From Pythium myriotylum (taxonomy: Eukaryota > Oomycota > Peronosporomycetes > Pythiales > Pythiaceae), in NCBI GenBank assembly GCA_023091665.1, contig JALJCQ010000007.1, positions 1,302,001 to 1,366,000 of the forward strand: a stretch of DNA of 64,000 nucleotides. Reading direction: 5' to 3'. The position numbers and the translations under genes are program-made. This document shows positions 29,098 to 39,970 of this stretch, one piece after another (positions within the stretch are counted from its first letter, which is position 1; each line of letters opens with the position of its first letter). Under the pieces are notes generated by a model. It was given only the letters and a program-made list of their open reading frames with translations, had not been told where the DNA came from and searched no databases.

Positions 29098-30419
29098 ATG
29101 GCGAGGGGTCTGCGTCGGCTCGTGCGCGCGCCGCCGCGGCGTCTCTTCTCGCTCGCGTCGCACAGCGCACGCGACGGCGGTCTCCGCGTCGGCGTCGTGG
29201 GTCTTGGCGCGATCGGAACGATCGTCTTCACTCATCTCGGGAGCCTTCTCCAGCACTCGGCACGCGACGAGTCGCCGCTGCTGCAGTCCCTGGACGCATT
29301 CGTGAAGCCTCGACACTTGGAGCAGCTCAGCGAAAAGCGCCAGATCTCTCTTCTGGGAACGCAGAACCAAGCTTCTCCGTTCGCGTCGGTCGCCTTCTCA
29401 GAGAAGAACGGGTCGCTCGTCGACGTGACGGGCTCGGTGCGAATCCAGACGCTCGATCGCTTACGCCGCGACGAGCTCCCGCCGCTAAACGTTGTGGTAC
29501 TGGCGCTCAAGGCCTATGACAGTGCGAGCGTGATTGCGGAGCTCCAGCGAGACCACAGACACCGGCTCACGGACGACGCCGTGTTTGTGCTACTGCAGAA
29601 CGGCCTCGGCGCGCTGCCTCCGCAAGAGCCGGGTGCGGACGCTTCCGACTCTGCGGCGTTCCAGTACGTCAACGGCGTCACCTACGTCGGTGGTCGCGTC
29701 CTGTCGATGGGAAACGTCGTCGTTAGTGGCGGTTTGGCGACGGAACCGTCCTACTTCGCGTTCGCGCGTGGAGCTACAGCCTCGAAGCCGAGCGAGGCGC
29801 AGCTGGCGCGATTGAACTCGTTGGTAGGAGCTCTCCAACAGTCAGGTCAGTGGTGCGCAGGTCGCGCTCTCTCAAGAGAGTACGAGGGCCTCTGAAGAGA
29901 CCGTTTCGTAGGACTCGCGTCGCGGCTGCTACCGGAGAACGAGATGCAAACCATCTTGTGGCGGAAGCTCATCGTCAACGCGGCGATCAACCCGATCGCG
30001 TCGGTCCTGGACGTTTGCAACGGACACGTCGGGTCCTGCGAGTGGAGTCGGCGCAGCGTTGAGGCCGTCGTCCACGAGGCTGCCGCCGTCGCTGCGTGCG
30101 AGCACGTGGATCTGCAGGCGACGGAGGAGGTGAGACCGTCGACAGGAACGAGAGACAGAGCCCAGCTCAAGACTGACGCAAGTGCCTGGTGTCACTGCAG
30201 GAACTGGTCGCGTACGTGCTCAGCGTGGCGCAAAACACGTCGAGCAACGTCTGCTCCACGCTGGCGGACCTGCGCCGCGGCGCGCGCACCGAGATCGACG
30301 CGCTCACGGGCCAGCTGCTCGCGCGCGGCCGGCGCCACGGCGTGCCCACGCCCGCCAACGCGCTGCTCTTCGCGCTCGTCAAGGCGCTCGAGGCCCAGCG
30401 CCTGCGCGTGCACGAATAG
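29098..30419 (+). CDS. 2-dehydropantoate 2-reductase (ketopantoate reductase)
   Basis: NADPH-dependent reduction of ketopantoate to pantoate in pantothenate/CoA synthesis. Three exons, 29098-29845, 29912-30129 and 30201-30419, with 66- and 71-nt introns; 394 residues. An Arg-rich N-terminus (MARGLRRLVRAPPRRLFSLA) suits mitochondrial targeting. The Rossmann dinucleotide motif is GVVGLGAIGTIV (about 32-43). VVVLALKAYDS and LLQNGLG are conserved NADPH-side segments. The C-terminal domain carries the catalytic Lys and substrate Asn in ILWRKLIVNAAINPIASVL, and PTPANALLFALVKALE closes the active site. The protein is longer than bacterial PanE (about 300), mostly from the presequence and insertions. 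ApbA/PanE is a broad family, so the exact substrate is likely but not proven. Confidence 0.93.
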
Positions 30420-30567
30420 AGAATAGAGAATCCCGCAAGAGCTCGTCGCTGTGGTTGCTGGCTGTCCATTGGCGTGTTGAGGAGCCGTTCGTCTCCAGTG
30501 GGTACAGTGTACCCACCCCCTTCCTCCCGCATCACATGGGGGCTCCTCACCCAGTCCACGAACGACC

Positions 30568-33376
30568 ATGGCGGACAAGCCCACGTTCGCGCGCCTGCCG
30601 ACCGCCGTCGTGCCGCAGAAGGTGAGAGCCCGACGCCCGGCGCGCGGCGACTCGCTCGCGTCTCACTTGCTTTGTGGCCCCTCAGTACTTCATCGACTAC
30701 GATGTCATCGACCTCATGAACTTCCGCTTCGAGGCCTCCGAGCGCATCGTGCTGCGCGTCGACGAGGCCACCGCCGCCATCACGTGCCACGCCGTCGAGC
30801 TCTACGTGTACGACGTGGCGGTGGAGGTGCCGAGCGCCGTGGAGGGCGAGCCGGCCAAGAAGCTGCCGAGCACGCAGATCCAGTTCCTGCCCGGAGACGA
30901 GAGCGTGACGTTCCATTTCGCCGAGACGCTTCCAGCCGGAGCGACCGTGACGTTGTCGCTGCGCTTCCACGGCTTCCTCAATGACAAGCTGCGAGGCTTC
31001 TACCGCACCGAGTACGAGCACGAAAACGAGAAGCGCACGCTCGCTGTGACGCAGTTTGAGGCGTGCGATGCGCGTCGCGCGTTTGTGTGTTGGGACGAGC
31101 CGGCGATCAAGGCGCGCTTCGAGATCTCCATGGTCACGGACGCCAACCTCACCGCGCTCTCGAACACCCACGTTGTGCAGACGCAGATCCGTCCGAAGAA
31201 AAACGCCCACCTGCGTAAGAACACCCGCAAGGACGCCGTCACGGAGAAGTACTGGAAGTTCGCGGAGACGCCCATCATGTCCACGTACATCGTGGCCATG
31301 GTCGTCGGCGAGTTCGATATGATATCGGATATTAGTCAGGACGGCGTCATCGTGAACGTGTACACAGCACCGGGAGTGGCTGAGCGTGGGCGCTTCTCGC
31401 TGGGCGTGGCCACGCGTGCGCTTGACTTCTTCACCAAGCAGTTCGGTATCCCGTACCCACTGAAGAAGCTCGATATGGTGTCGATCCCGGACTTTCTCGG
31501 TGCCATGGAGAACTGGGGCCTCGTCACGTACACGGAGACGTACCTCCTCGTTGACGAGAACCTCACCAGCCATGAAATCAAGGTCGATGCCGCCCGCACT
31601 GTGTGCCACGAGTTGTCTCACCAGTGGTTCGGGAACCTCGTGACGATGGACTGGTGGACTGGACTCTGGCTTAACGAAGGGTTTGCGCAGTACATGGAAT
31701 TCGACGCAGTCAACGCCCTGTTCCCGGAGTGGAACGTGTGGGAAACCTTTGTGCAAGAGGTGCTCATGGGCTCGGCATTTGCGAAGGATGCTATGGTCAC
31801 CTCCCATCCCATCGAAGTTGAAGTGCACCACCCCAAGGAAGTTGACGAGATCTTTGACGCCATCTCGTACAACAAAGGAGCTAGCGTTGTGAGGATGCTC
31901 GCTGAGTTCCTCGGCCGTGATGTCTTTTACCGTGGGGTCCACAACTATCTTGTCAAGTACAGCTACCAGAATACCAAGACCGAAGATCTGTGGGAGGCTC
32001 TGGAAGAGGCGTCTGGTCTGAAGATCACTCAAATGGCCAGCTCTTGGACCAAGCAGACTGGATTCCCTCTTGTGACCATTGATCGAAATGCTGAAGGCGC
32101 TCTGGTGCTGAAGCAGGAACGATTCTTCAGCAATTTTGATATGAAGAAGGACGATGCATCACTCTGGGATGTTCCGCTCACATTGATTACGTCCGGACAG
32201 CCGAGCGACGTCAAGCGTGTCGGCATTTGGGATGCAAAATCTTTCGATGCCACCTCCGCCAAGTCGACACCTTATGATGCCCGCGAAGAGATTAACGAGC
32301 GTATCCGCGCCGCAGTGCCCTCGGATGCATCGTGGGTGAAGTTGAACCCGAATCAGGCTAGCTTCTATCTTGCGAATTACCCGTCGGACATGTGGAAGCA
32401 GCTGCAAAAGCCCGTCGCCTCGTTAACGTTCAGTGCAGTGGACCGTGTGAGCTTGCTCAGCAGCGTGTTCACTTTAGCTTCAGCCGGTGTAGTTCCAGTC
32501 TCTGAGGCTCTTGATTTCACTGTGGCATACGCAGATGAGCCCGAGTACTTGTGTTGGAAGCAGATTTCGACCAATCTGGGCAAGTACGCTTCGCTCTTCC
32601 AGGATGAAGCGTTCTATCCACAGTTGCAGGCCTTTATTCGTACGCTGTTCGCGTCGGTCATGGAGCGACTTACATGGGAACCAACAGAGCTGGACAAGCA
32701 AAAGAGCAGCACCGGCGACTTCCGTGCGATCACAATCGCACGCCTTGGCGCTGCCAACGATCCTTCAATCATCGAAGAAGCCCAGAAACGCTTCAAGGCG
32801 TACATTGGTGGCGACAAGTCGGCGCTGTCGGCTGATTTGCGCGGTGTAGTCTTCCGAATCCACGCGAAAAACACGGGCGAGAAGGATTCACGTGCGGTTG
32901 TGAAACAGCTGCAGGAGTTGTACCTGTCAAGTGACTTTGCGGAGGAGAAGGAGGACTGCCTCCTGTGCATGGGGCTAGTGCCAGATGTGCAGGTCAAGCG
33001 CGAAGTTCTCGAATGGGGATTGCTTAGTGGTGCTGTCAAAGCCCAAGAGGTGACCCGAGTAATTAGTGGCGTTGCTACGGGTCAAGCTGGTGTGCAATTG
33101 GCGTGGGAGTACATCACCAGCCAATACGAGGCAGTTGCGGGTCGTTTTTCACCGATGATTCTCGGAGGTATTGTGGCAATGGCCGTTTCGCGTTTCAAGC
33201 ACGCGTCGGATGCAGAAGCTGTTGAAAAGTTCACTGCTACGAAGGATTTGAGTGGCTTTGCACGACGCTTGGAGGGTGCGCTGGAGGGAGTTCGTCTCCG
33301 CAGCAAGGAGTACGAGCGAGACCGAGACGCAGTTGCGAACTGGCTTGCTCAGCGAGACAGCAAGACAGCAGCGTAA
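30568..33376 (+). CDS. M1-family zinc aminopeptidase (puromycin-sensitive type)
   Basis: Two exons, 30568-30621 and 30686-33376, with a 64-nt intron; 914 residues. The N-terminus MADKPTFARLPTAVVPQK-YFIDY matches the family's '-RLP-VVP--Y' opening. It removes N-terminal residues from peptides. The exopeptidase motif GAMENWG lies near residue 290. The zinc site is HELSHQWFGNLVTMDWW (about 325) followed by the distal Glu in LWLNEGFA. The C-terminal half is the helical ERAP1-like domain. No signal peptide or membrane anchor is seen, so a cytosolic enzyme like human NPEPPS is likely. It begins 148 bases after the ketopantoate reductase stop. Confidence 0.96.
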
Positions 33377-33626
33377 GGCAACAAGAACGTCGCGATCCAC
33401 GAGGATGAATGTTTTCGAACAGCGACGCGAAAACTACAGAATGGATCAATATTTTGACTGCTGGACATGATGTGTCTCTCCACTCAAAACTAACGACGTT
33501 GGGTTTCCGAACGTAGGGGTAATCAAGCTAAATAGCCGCATTCCCCGTAACTGCCGCTCAACTGACTACTCCTTCGTCCATTACTTCACCAACCTCTCAC
33601 AAAACCACCTTCCTTTACTGTGGGCA
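33377..33626. promoter_or_regulatory. Short promoter-bearing spacer
   Basis: Pyrimidine-rich, with CCATTACTTCACC near 33579-33591, close to the oomycete initiator-like consensus (YCAYTYY). It lies about 35-50 bases before the calpain-like start codon. The match is by eye only. Confidence 0.3.
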
Positions 33627-36600
33627 ATGAGTATCGAGCTGATCGCCATTCCTAGGACCTCCAGCATCTCTGAAGACGCCATCATCCAGCAACTTCTGGC
33701 GCAGACTTCTCCATGCGACCCGAGTGCAACAGCAGCACTGTACGAAGACGACGACTTCTCGCCAACGGACCTTTCTTCTCTTTACATCGATCCGCACAAG
33801 AGACCTGAGTATGCGTCCACCGATGCATCGGTCTTTTGGTACCGCCCTACGGAGTACACAGACGATCCTGACTACTTTAAGGCCACCTCCGGGTGCGGGG
33901 TGCTTCGAGAAGGTGCGCTGGCTGACGCATGGCTCCTCGGGGTTTTTGCGGCGCTAGCGCTCCACCCGGACAATCTGATTGAAAACCTCTTCGTCAGCGA
34001 CTCGCTGCATGGATTCAAACAGTTTGGCCTGTTCACGTGTCGATTTTATAAGAATTGTCGATGGGTCAACGTTACCACAGACACGCGGGTGCCGTACGGG
34101 ATTGAGCTGAGCGAGGAAGAAGAGCGGGGATGTGCCGATACGCCAGGCCATTTGCTGTACGGCGGCTCATTGAATAAGAACGAAGTGTTTGTGCCGTTCC
34201 TGGAGAAGGCATATGCGAAGCTCCATGGCTCATACCAGGCCCTCGCTCTCGATGGCCAGGGCAACGGGAGCGTGAGTAGCCGCATCTTGGAAGCGTTGCT
34301 GGACTGCACCGGTGGGAGCGCTGTACGTGTGGATCTGTTGGATGAAAAGCGCCGAGTCGGTGAAGACGGCGATAGCTCGCTGAGCCACGTTTGGAAGCGA
34401 CTCGTCAAGTACAAGAAACGCAGATGCGTCGTGACAGCCCAGCTCAAGCAGCTCTCGTTCAACTCATACGATTTGACCCCGTTGGGCATTCTGAAGAACC
34501 GCCAGTACGTCGTAATGCACGTCAAGGAGGTCGTTGTCGGCGCTGGAGGTGGGACTGGTCCTGGGCAGGGCGCTCCCACTGCCACGCTCCGCTTCGTGAA
34601 GCTGAAAAATGTGTGGGGACGAGGGATGTGGAAGGGCGAGTGGTCGAACGATGATAGCAAGTGGGAAGAGCACATGCAAGTTGAGCTCGCGCTACGTAAC
34701 GACACGGCGTGTGAGTTCTCACGCAGTGGTACTGACGGATGCTTCTGGATGGTCTGGGAGGACTTCATCGAAAATTTTAACGAGATGTACGTCGCCTACG
34801 TCTTCGGCAACGGAGGGGGGGAAGAGAATGTGTATCACCAGTACTGCGTGACAGGCGACTGGGTTGGCTATTCAGCAGCAGGCGCTCCAGTCGCCGCAAG
34901 TGGTCAGCGACCAGCAACGACGACATCTCATATCCATGACGAGCTCAGTGGCGACCAGCAGCAGCCAGATGCGAAGAAAGAACGCCCGATCGATCGCACA
35001 AAGTGGAGCGTCCTGGCTGACGCCGACCCTAATTGGCACCGAAACCCCCAGTTTAAGCTCTCTGTCGAGCAGAGGACGAGTGGTGTGCTTGTGTCGTTAG
35101 CACAACGCGACTTTCGGCTCTATGGTGGGGACAATTATGCCATCAACGTCGTCCTGCTCAAGCAGAAGGCTGGTAGAACGTCCGTCGTGTGGGAATTTAC
35201 ACGCCACAAGCTTGCGGCTGAGGCCCATTCATTCGAGTCCAACAACTTTTTTCACCATGCTGAGCCGACGACAGTGCCTCCTCCTTTCACGGCTGGTAGC
35301 AGCGGCTCAGGAGCTATGTCTGGGACCGGTAAACAGTTGCATGAGCGAGAGATCGTGAAAGAAGACCTCACTCTTGAGCCGGACGCATCGTACTACCTCG
35401 TGCCGTACACCGACCACGCCAAAGTAGAGATGGAATTCTTCCTGCGTGTGTTCTCGCCCAAACCAGTCTATCTCGAGAGGGTGGAGCCCGTCCACACTGC
35501 CTTACAGCAGGGTAAGTGGCGAAACGAAGACACTACCAGCGGTGATGGTACATCATCAGGGGACCCTATTGTGACGACCGCGAGCTCAGCTGGAGGTCCA
35601 CTCTGCACGCAGCTCTTCGGAGGAGATGAAAACGCTGCGTGGTGCCAGAACCCTCAATTCTGGCTGCGTTTACGGCCGATGGAGACAAAGAGGCGTGCCC
35701 AACTGCTGGCCACAAGGTCGTCTGCGACGATCAAGATCATTGTCCGCAAGACGACCACTAAGAGCGGAGTTGCTGGTGTTGGAGGCGTCGCCAAGAGTCG
35801 GATGAAAGAGCTGTCCAAGGAGCGATTCAATCTCGTAGGCATTACCGTCCTGCGAGCGAGAACCCCATTTGGAGGTGCGACAGATGACGACGCTTTAGGG
35901 GAGAAGAAAGAAAGAAGAGGGGCTGGAACAGTGGCAAAGAGCGCCTCGAACGCGGGCAACCATGTCAGTTTGGCTCGCGCGCAGGCCAAAGGCCCTAAGA
36001 CGAATTTTCTGGGTGAGATCATCGAGAAACCGCAGTGGAAGACAAGTGGTTTTCAACGAAAGGATGTCGCCAAGAAGCCAATGAGCAACGACGACGAGGG
36101 TGAGGCCAAGGGGCCAGATTTCAAATCTGGGCCCATGGTTTTTCCGCCCCCGCGTTTGGTAGTCAACCCGGACGAGTGGTGCCGCGTCTCAGATTATTCA
36201 AGCCCACTAGTCGCGTGCTTGCACCTTCGAAAGCTTCCCAAAGAATGGCTCCTTGACGAACACGGCGGGCTCATGATCGTGCCGACCCTAGGTGAGGCTG
36301 GTGCAGAAGGATCCTTCGATGTCCAGGTCGATAGCGACTTCCCATTACTGCTGGACGAACTGCCTCGATTCACGACACAGAGCGTACCTGGAGAGTGGGA
36401 GGCGGGGAATGCCGTGGGCTGCCACTTGCACAGCGAGTGGAAGAAGAACCCGAAGTTCTATCTACACTTGAAGGGCGTGCGACCCGCCAAAGTTAAGATC
36501 ACCCTCACGCGGTCTGAACTTGAGTGGATGGCAAAGTGCAAGCGTGACGCCGTTGGCACCATGATGGGCTTCTACCTCTTCCATGGACAGAGACTCACAC

Positions 36601-36863
36601 GGGCCAGTGAGCACCAGAGCAACAACAGCGGGGCTGGCGGAGGCACAGCCTTCCACTCTATCATTGTCAACGGGCGACCATGGAGTGAGACCGACTTCGT
36701 GCCGCTACACTCGGTGGCGTCTCCACCTGAGCTCATGCTCCCGGCTGCTTTTAATGAGCCGTATGTCATCATGCCTGCCACCTACGAGCCTGGGAAGACA
36801 GGCAGGTTTGTGATCTCTGTGCAGTGCGACACCGAGTTTACATTGACAAACGAGGAGCCGTAG
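33627..36863 (+). CDS. Calpain-like protein lacking catalytic residues
   Basis: Single exon, 1,078 residues. The N-terminal calpain protease fold is clear, but the active site is lost. The usual G-x-L-G-D-C-W-x-L reads EGALADAWLLGVFAAL, with Ala101 where the nucleophile Cys should be. The His region (G-H-A-Y-S-V) reads NRQYVVMHV, where Arg replaces His. The Asn segment is kept (LKNVWGRGMWKGEWS). Downstream are three calpain domain III-like (C2-like) modules, each with a W-x-NPQF/NPKF core: about 470, 670 and 950. This resembles non-peptidase calpain homologues used as scaffolds. It is unlikely to be a protease. Partner and location are unknown. Confidence 0.9.
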   Translation: MSIELIAIPRTSSISEDAIIQQLLAQTSPCDPSATAALYEDDDFSPTDLSSLYIDPHKRPEYASTDASVFWYRPTEYTDDPDYFKATSGCGVLREGALADAWLLGVFAALALHPDNLIENLFVSDSLHGFKQFGLFTCRFYKNCRWVNVTTDTRVPYGIELSEEEERGCADTPGHLLYGGSLNKNEVFVPFLEKAYAKLHGSYQALALDGQGNGSVSSRILEALLDCTGGSAVRVDLLDEKRRVGEDGDSSLSHVWKRLVKYKKRRCVVTAQLKQLSFNSYDLTPLGILKNRQYVVMHVKEVVVGAGGGTGPGQGAPTATLRFVKLKNVWGRGMWKGEWSNDDSKWEEHMQVELALRNDTACEFSRSGTDGCFWMVWEDFIENFNEMYVAYVFGNGGGEENVYHQYCVTGDWVGYSAAGAPVAASGQRPATTTSHIHDELSGDQQQPDAKKERPIDRTKWSVLADADPNWHRNPQFKLSVEQRTSGVLVSLAQRDFRLYGGDNYAINVVLLKQKAGRTSVVWEFTRHKLAAEAHSFESNNFFHHAEPTTVPPPFTAGSSGSGAMSGTGKQLHEREIVKEDLTLEPDASYYLVPYTDHAKVEMEFFLRVFSPKPVYLERVEPVHTALQQGKWRNEDTTSGDGTSSGDPIVTTASSAGGPLCTQLFGGDENAAWCQNPQFWLRLRPMETKRRAQLLATRSSATIKIIVRKTTTKSGVAGVGGVAKSRMKELSKERFNLVGITVLRARTPFGGATDDDALGEKKERRGAGTVAKSASNAGNHVSLARAQAKGPKTNFLGEIIEKPQWKTSGFQRKDVAKKPMSNDDEGEAKGPDFKSGPMVFPPPRLVVNPDEWCRVSDYSSPLVACLHLRKLPKEWLLDEHGGLMIVPTLGEAGAEGSFDVQVDSDFPLLLDELPRFTTQSVPGEWEAGNAVGCHLHSEWKKNPKFYLHLKGVRPAKVKITLTRSELEWMAKCKRDAVGTMMGFYLFHGQRLTRASEHQSNNSGAGGGTAFHSIIVNGRPWSETDFVPLHSVASPPELMLPAAFNEPYVIMPATYEPGKTGRFVISVQCDTEFTLTNEEP

Positions 36864-37024
36864 GACAAACTGACAAGAGTAATGTATTACTTGAACACTC
36901 ACGAACGTAATTGTACAGCGGAGTTGGGGAGTGCAGATGTATCGTACTGGTGTGGGCGGCGATGAGAATGGCAAATCGAAACGGCGAGCGCGAATAATTA
37001 GGAGATCGAAAAAAGGCACAGCCG
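36864..37024. other. Convergent spacer, calpain-like and Myb genes
   Basis: 161 bases between two converging stop codons. AT-richer than its neighbours; presumably both polyadenylation regions. Confidence 0.5.
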
Positions 37025-38107
37025 TTAGGAGCTCTTGGCCGCCACTGCAGACATGAAGCTGGTACTGCGGCTTGCGAACGGACTGTTCACGCAGGAGTTT
37101 TCGCAGTTGGTGTCGTCAAAATCGTCCTCGTCGCTGACGGTGGTTGTTGGGCTCGCTGTGCGCTCTTGCTGCTTCGTCGACAGCAGCTCAACACAGTCGA
37201 GGAAGAGATCTGCTGAGTCGCTGCGCTCGCGTACTTTGCTCAAGCCTTGCTGCCTGAGGACTGCGACACGAGATTTGTCCCGGACGGGCAGAGGTTGGGC
37301 GCAACGAACTGATTCGGAGCCGATGCTGGTGATGTTGATCGAGTTGTCGTTTCGCACGAGGTAGGGAGGTGAGACGTCCTCTGTGTCTGTCACGCCGAAC
37401 TCTTTCCACGCCGACAGTCGGTTCTGCAATGTCGGACCATGACGTTCCGGCGCATTCGTTGTATCGGCCAAGGCGACCATTTTGCAGCTACTGGCGGCCT
37501 GGGGGCTTGGTAGGTAGTCGACGAAGGCGCCGCTGGCTCTTGTTGAGGCAGGCGACGCGAGAGCGTCTTGGCTGGGCGGCGTCTCGACCCGCACGGCCTC
37601 GAGCGCCCGTTGCTGCTTGGCCTTGGCCAGCGCCTGGCGCGGGTCGCGCTTGCCCTTGAGCTTGTTGGCCTGGCGGGAGCGTCGTCGGAAGGTCGAGTAC
37701 CAATGGTTCTTGATCGCGTTGTCTGTTCGCCCGGGCAGTAGCTTGGCGATCTCGGCCCAGCGGTTGCCTAGCTTCTCCTGGGCCGCGAAGATGATCTGCG
37801 TCTCCTCGGGGCGCCACGGGGCCTTGTCGATGCTCGGATCGAGAAAGTTGAGCCATCGCGTTCTGCACTGCTTGGGCGTGCGGCCCGGCAGCATGTCGGA
37901 TATGATGGACCAGCGCTTGACGCCGTAGGTCTCGACGAACTGGAGGATGACGCGGTCATCCTCGGGGGTCCACTGGCGGCGCTTGCGGCCGGCGTCGTCC
38001 GAGACGCTCTCGTCGTCCTCGTCCTCGTCTCGCATGGTCAGATCCGTCGCGCCGGTGGCCAGTCGGCTCGAGAGCAGCGCCGCGGCGGCGTCGGCCGCGC
38101 TGGTCAT
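37025..38107 (-). CDS. R2R3-Myb DNA-binding protein
   Basis: Single exon; from the first in-frame ATG (38107, [14 protein letters not shown]) it is 360 residues. After an acidic stretch come two Myb repeats (about residues 45-145). R2 has W residues in [31 protein letters not shown] and [10 protein letters not shown]3 has [31 protein letters not shown] and [12 protein letters not shown]. The recognition helices are therefore intact. A Lys/Arg-rich tail follows, then Ser/Thr-rich sequence with likely phosphorylation sites. It is probably a nuclear transcription factor; oomycete R2R3-Mybs are known to be regulated through sporulation and zoospore formation. It is divergent from RPL12. Confidence 0.92.
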   Translation of the reverse strand: MTSAADAAAALLSSRLATGATDLTMRDEDEDDESVSDDAGRKRRQWTPEDDRVILQFVETYGVKRWSIISDMLPGRTPKQCRTRWLNFLDPSIDKAPWRPEETQIIFAAQEKLGNRWAEIAKLLPGRTDNAIKNHWYSTFRRRSRQANKLKGKRDPRQALAKAKQQRALEAVRVETPPSQDALASPASTRASGAFVDYLPSPQAASSCKMVALADTTNAPERHGPTLQNRLSAWKEFGVTDTEDVSPPYLVRNDNSINITSIGSESVRCAQPLPVRDKSRVAVLRQQGLSKVRERSDSADLFLDCVELLSTKQQERTASPTTTVSDEDDFDDTNCENSCVNSPFASRSTSFMSAVAAKSS

Positions 38108-38915
38108 GGGAGAGCTGCTCGGGAGCGACGGCAGCGAGAAGCTCAATGGTTCTGTTGGCGCGTTGGCGGCGTCCAACACGGAGGAGATTGTTCCGGTGAA
38201 AAAAAAAAGAAAAGAAAGAAAATCACGTTGGTGTGTTGGTGTCTGGCGCGACTGCTACATTAACGAGCGAGGCGATAACCCGAATCCTCCTCCTCAACGG
38301 AAACCCCACCAAGGCAAGTGAACCACTCACCAAACCTCTTTCGGCGATGTTTTTTTGAAACGGACGCGACCGAACGGACGTCTTTGGTTGGTCGAAAGTG
38401 CGGTCGAAACGGACGAAAGGGGATGGGGTGACCGCTTCGAGACCGTTGGTGCCTTGACCACCCAACCCTCGCTCAGGATGGAGTGTTGAAGCTTTGGCGA
38501 TTGGGGGTCTGCGAGCGTCGGGAGAAGGCTCGGATCGAGCCCGAGTCACGTTGGACGCTGGCGCGCCGAATGTTCCACGCTCACGGGTCTGAGATGCCAA
38601 CGGGCCGACGACGAACAAACCGAGTCTACCCGTGGGTTCGAAGTCGAACCCCAACGAAAACATTCGAATGACAAAACCAGGTGGCGCCCATCACAAGGGG
38701 GGGCACAATTTGAAGGGTTCGTATCGTTGATATCTTAACGCAGACGTACCAGTGTTTGGGTACACTGTACCTAAAACCCCACGAACAAGGTTTTACCGGA
38801 GGTTGACTGGGGAATTGGTTGGCGCAGACAGCGGCGCAAATGGAGCCCCTCAGTGGAGTGGCCCCACATTCGAGGTTTCCCAGTCGAAGAAGCGTGCGCA
38901 TCCTCTATAAACACC
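38108..38915. promoter_or_regulatory. Divergent promoter region of Myb and RPL12 genes
   Basis: About 0.8 kb between two divergent start codons; no gene seen. Near the Myb end is a purine-rich tract (A10 then GAAAAG-type repeats, about 38199-38222). Near the RPL12 end are a G-run (38697-38703) and CTATAAAC (38904-38911), which is too close to the ATG to be a normal TATA box. Confidence 0.4.
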
Positions 38916-39410
38916 ATGGCCCCACCACCACCAGCAGGCGAAGAGAAGATCGTGATCTTGCGAACGGTCGGCGGCGAGGTTGCCCCAGCGTCGGCTCTTG
39001 CCCCGAAGGTCGGTCCGCTCGGTCTCTCCCCCAAGAAAGTGGGTGAAGATATCTGCAAGGAGACCAAGGACTGGAAGGGCCTCAACGTCACGGTCAAGTT
39101 GACCATCGTCAACCGTCAGGCCACCGTCGAGCTCGTGCCTTCGGCCTCGTCGCTCCTCGTCAAGGAGCTCAAGGAGCCGGTCCGCGACCGCAAGAAGGTG
39201 AAGAACATCAAGCACGACGGCAACCTCTCGCTCGACCAGGTCATCGGCGTTGCCAAGATCATGCGCTCGCGCTCGATGGCTCGCACGCTCGCTGGCACTG
39301 TCAAGGAGATCCTCGGCACGGCCAACTCGCTCGGCTGCACGGTCAACGGCGAGGCCCCGACGGAGATCCAGCGCAAGATCACCGAGGGTGAGCTTGAGAT
39401 CCCGGAGTAA
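38916..39410 (+). CDS. RPL12: 60S ribosomal protein L12 (uL11)
   Basis: Single exon, 164 residues, the standard eukaryotic length. It is part of the stalk base of the large subunit that contacts 28S rRNA and the GTPase centre. Start [20 protein letters not shown]. The conserved uL11 N-terminal segment is [20 protein letters not shown] (proline-rich turn) and the C-terminal rRNA-binding domain is [20 protein letters not shown] followed by [14 protein letters not shown]. The codon use (C/G third positions) is strongly biased, as in highly expressed genes. A non-coding tract with three structured repeats lies downstream and may be part of its transcript. Confidence 0.98.
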   Translation: MAPPPPAGEEKIVILRTVGGEVAPASALAPKVGPLGLSPKKVGEDICKETKDWKGLNVTVKLTIVNRQATVELVPSASSLLVKELKEPVRDRKKVKNIKHDGNLSLDQVIGVAKIMRSRSMARTLAGTVKEILGTANSLGCTVNGEAPTEIQRKITEGELEIPE

Positions 39411-39656
39411 ATCGTCTCTCCAGTCCAGAACACCACACGAGTATTTGGGGGAAAACCGACCAATATGACCAAGAGTTTCTTTTGGTTCTCGCGTCTCGTG
39501 TTCCGTCTCGTTTGGTGTCGCGTTATGTGGCGTAGGCAACGACCCAGCAATTGCAACTGACAGTGTTGTCCCTCGAAAGCTCAAGCATCAAAACCGTCAG
39601 GTGAGTGGTTGTATGTGTATGCGTTTGTGCATTTGGTGTGTGTGCCTGGGAGTCGT

Positions 39657-39730
39657 CAATGCCAATGATTGCCAAATTTTAATTAAACTCTGAGCTTCTG
39701 GCTCTGAAGACAAACCACTTTGAGGCATTG
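39657..39730 (+). ncRNA. Candidate structured small RNA, copy 1 (box C/D-like)
   Basis: A 74-base unit closed by a 7-bp stem, CAATGCC with GGCATTG. Just inside the stem are AATGATTG on the 5' side and TTTGA on the 3' side. That is the geometry of a box C/D kink-turn, though both boxes deviate from RUGAUGA and CUGA. The core is AT-rich (AAATTTTAATTAAACTCTGA) with two TCTGA elements. Two related units follow with different but still complementary stems. The strand is inferred from box order and from RPL12. Confidence 0.5.
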
Positions 39731-39772
39731 CATGATTTTGGAGGCTTGCTGGATATGATGTGTGTGTTGTTC

Positions 39773-39843
39773 GATGCTCGTGATCGCCAAATTTTAATTA
39801 AACTCTGAGCTTTTGCTCTGAAGACAACCCACGATGAGGCATC
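39773..39843 (+). ncRNA. Candidate structured small RNA, copy 2 (box C/D-like)
   Basis: A 71-base unit whose core is almost identical to copy 1, but the closing stem has changed on both sides to GATGC with GCATC (plus a possible T-G pair). Inner boxes are GTGATCG and GATGA. The paired change against copy 1 indicates selection for structure. Confidence 0.5.
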
Positions 39844-39880
39844 AAAACAGAATGTGCTGTATATCAAGCGGTTTGCGTGT

Positions 39881-39970
39881 GGTGTGGTCGCCGATGATTG
39901 CCAAATCAACATACTTTAATATACTCCGAGTGCGCTCTGAGGACAACATTATGTTGAGGCACCACCCACC
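39881..39970 (+). ncRNA. Candidate structured small RNA, copy 3 (box C/D-like)
   Basis: The most diverged unit. Its stem is longer: GGTG, TGGT and GCC on the 5' side pair with GGC, ACCA and CACC on the 3' side, with small bulges. Inner boxes are GATGATTG (closest to a true C box) and GTTGA. The core keeps CTCTGA-GACAAC but the AT block has drifted. Confidence 0.5.

Noticed and set aside
30167..32032. 621-residue minus-strand frame inside the aminopeptidase gene
   Set aside because: The plus strand carries clear M1 motifs; the minus frame is His/Arg/Val-rich low complexity, an artefact of GC-rich third positions.
38853..38915. In-frame extension upstream of RPL12
   Set aside because: The 38916 ATG gives the exact conserved L12 start; the extension reads from a different upstream ATG-less frame.
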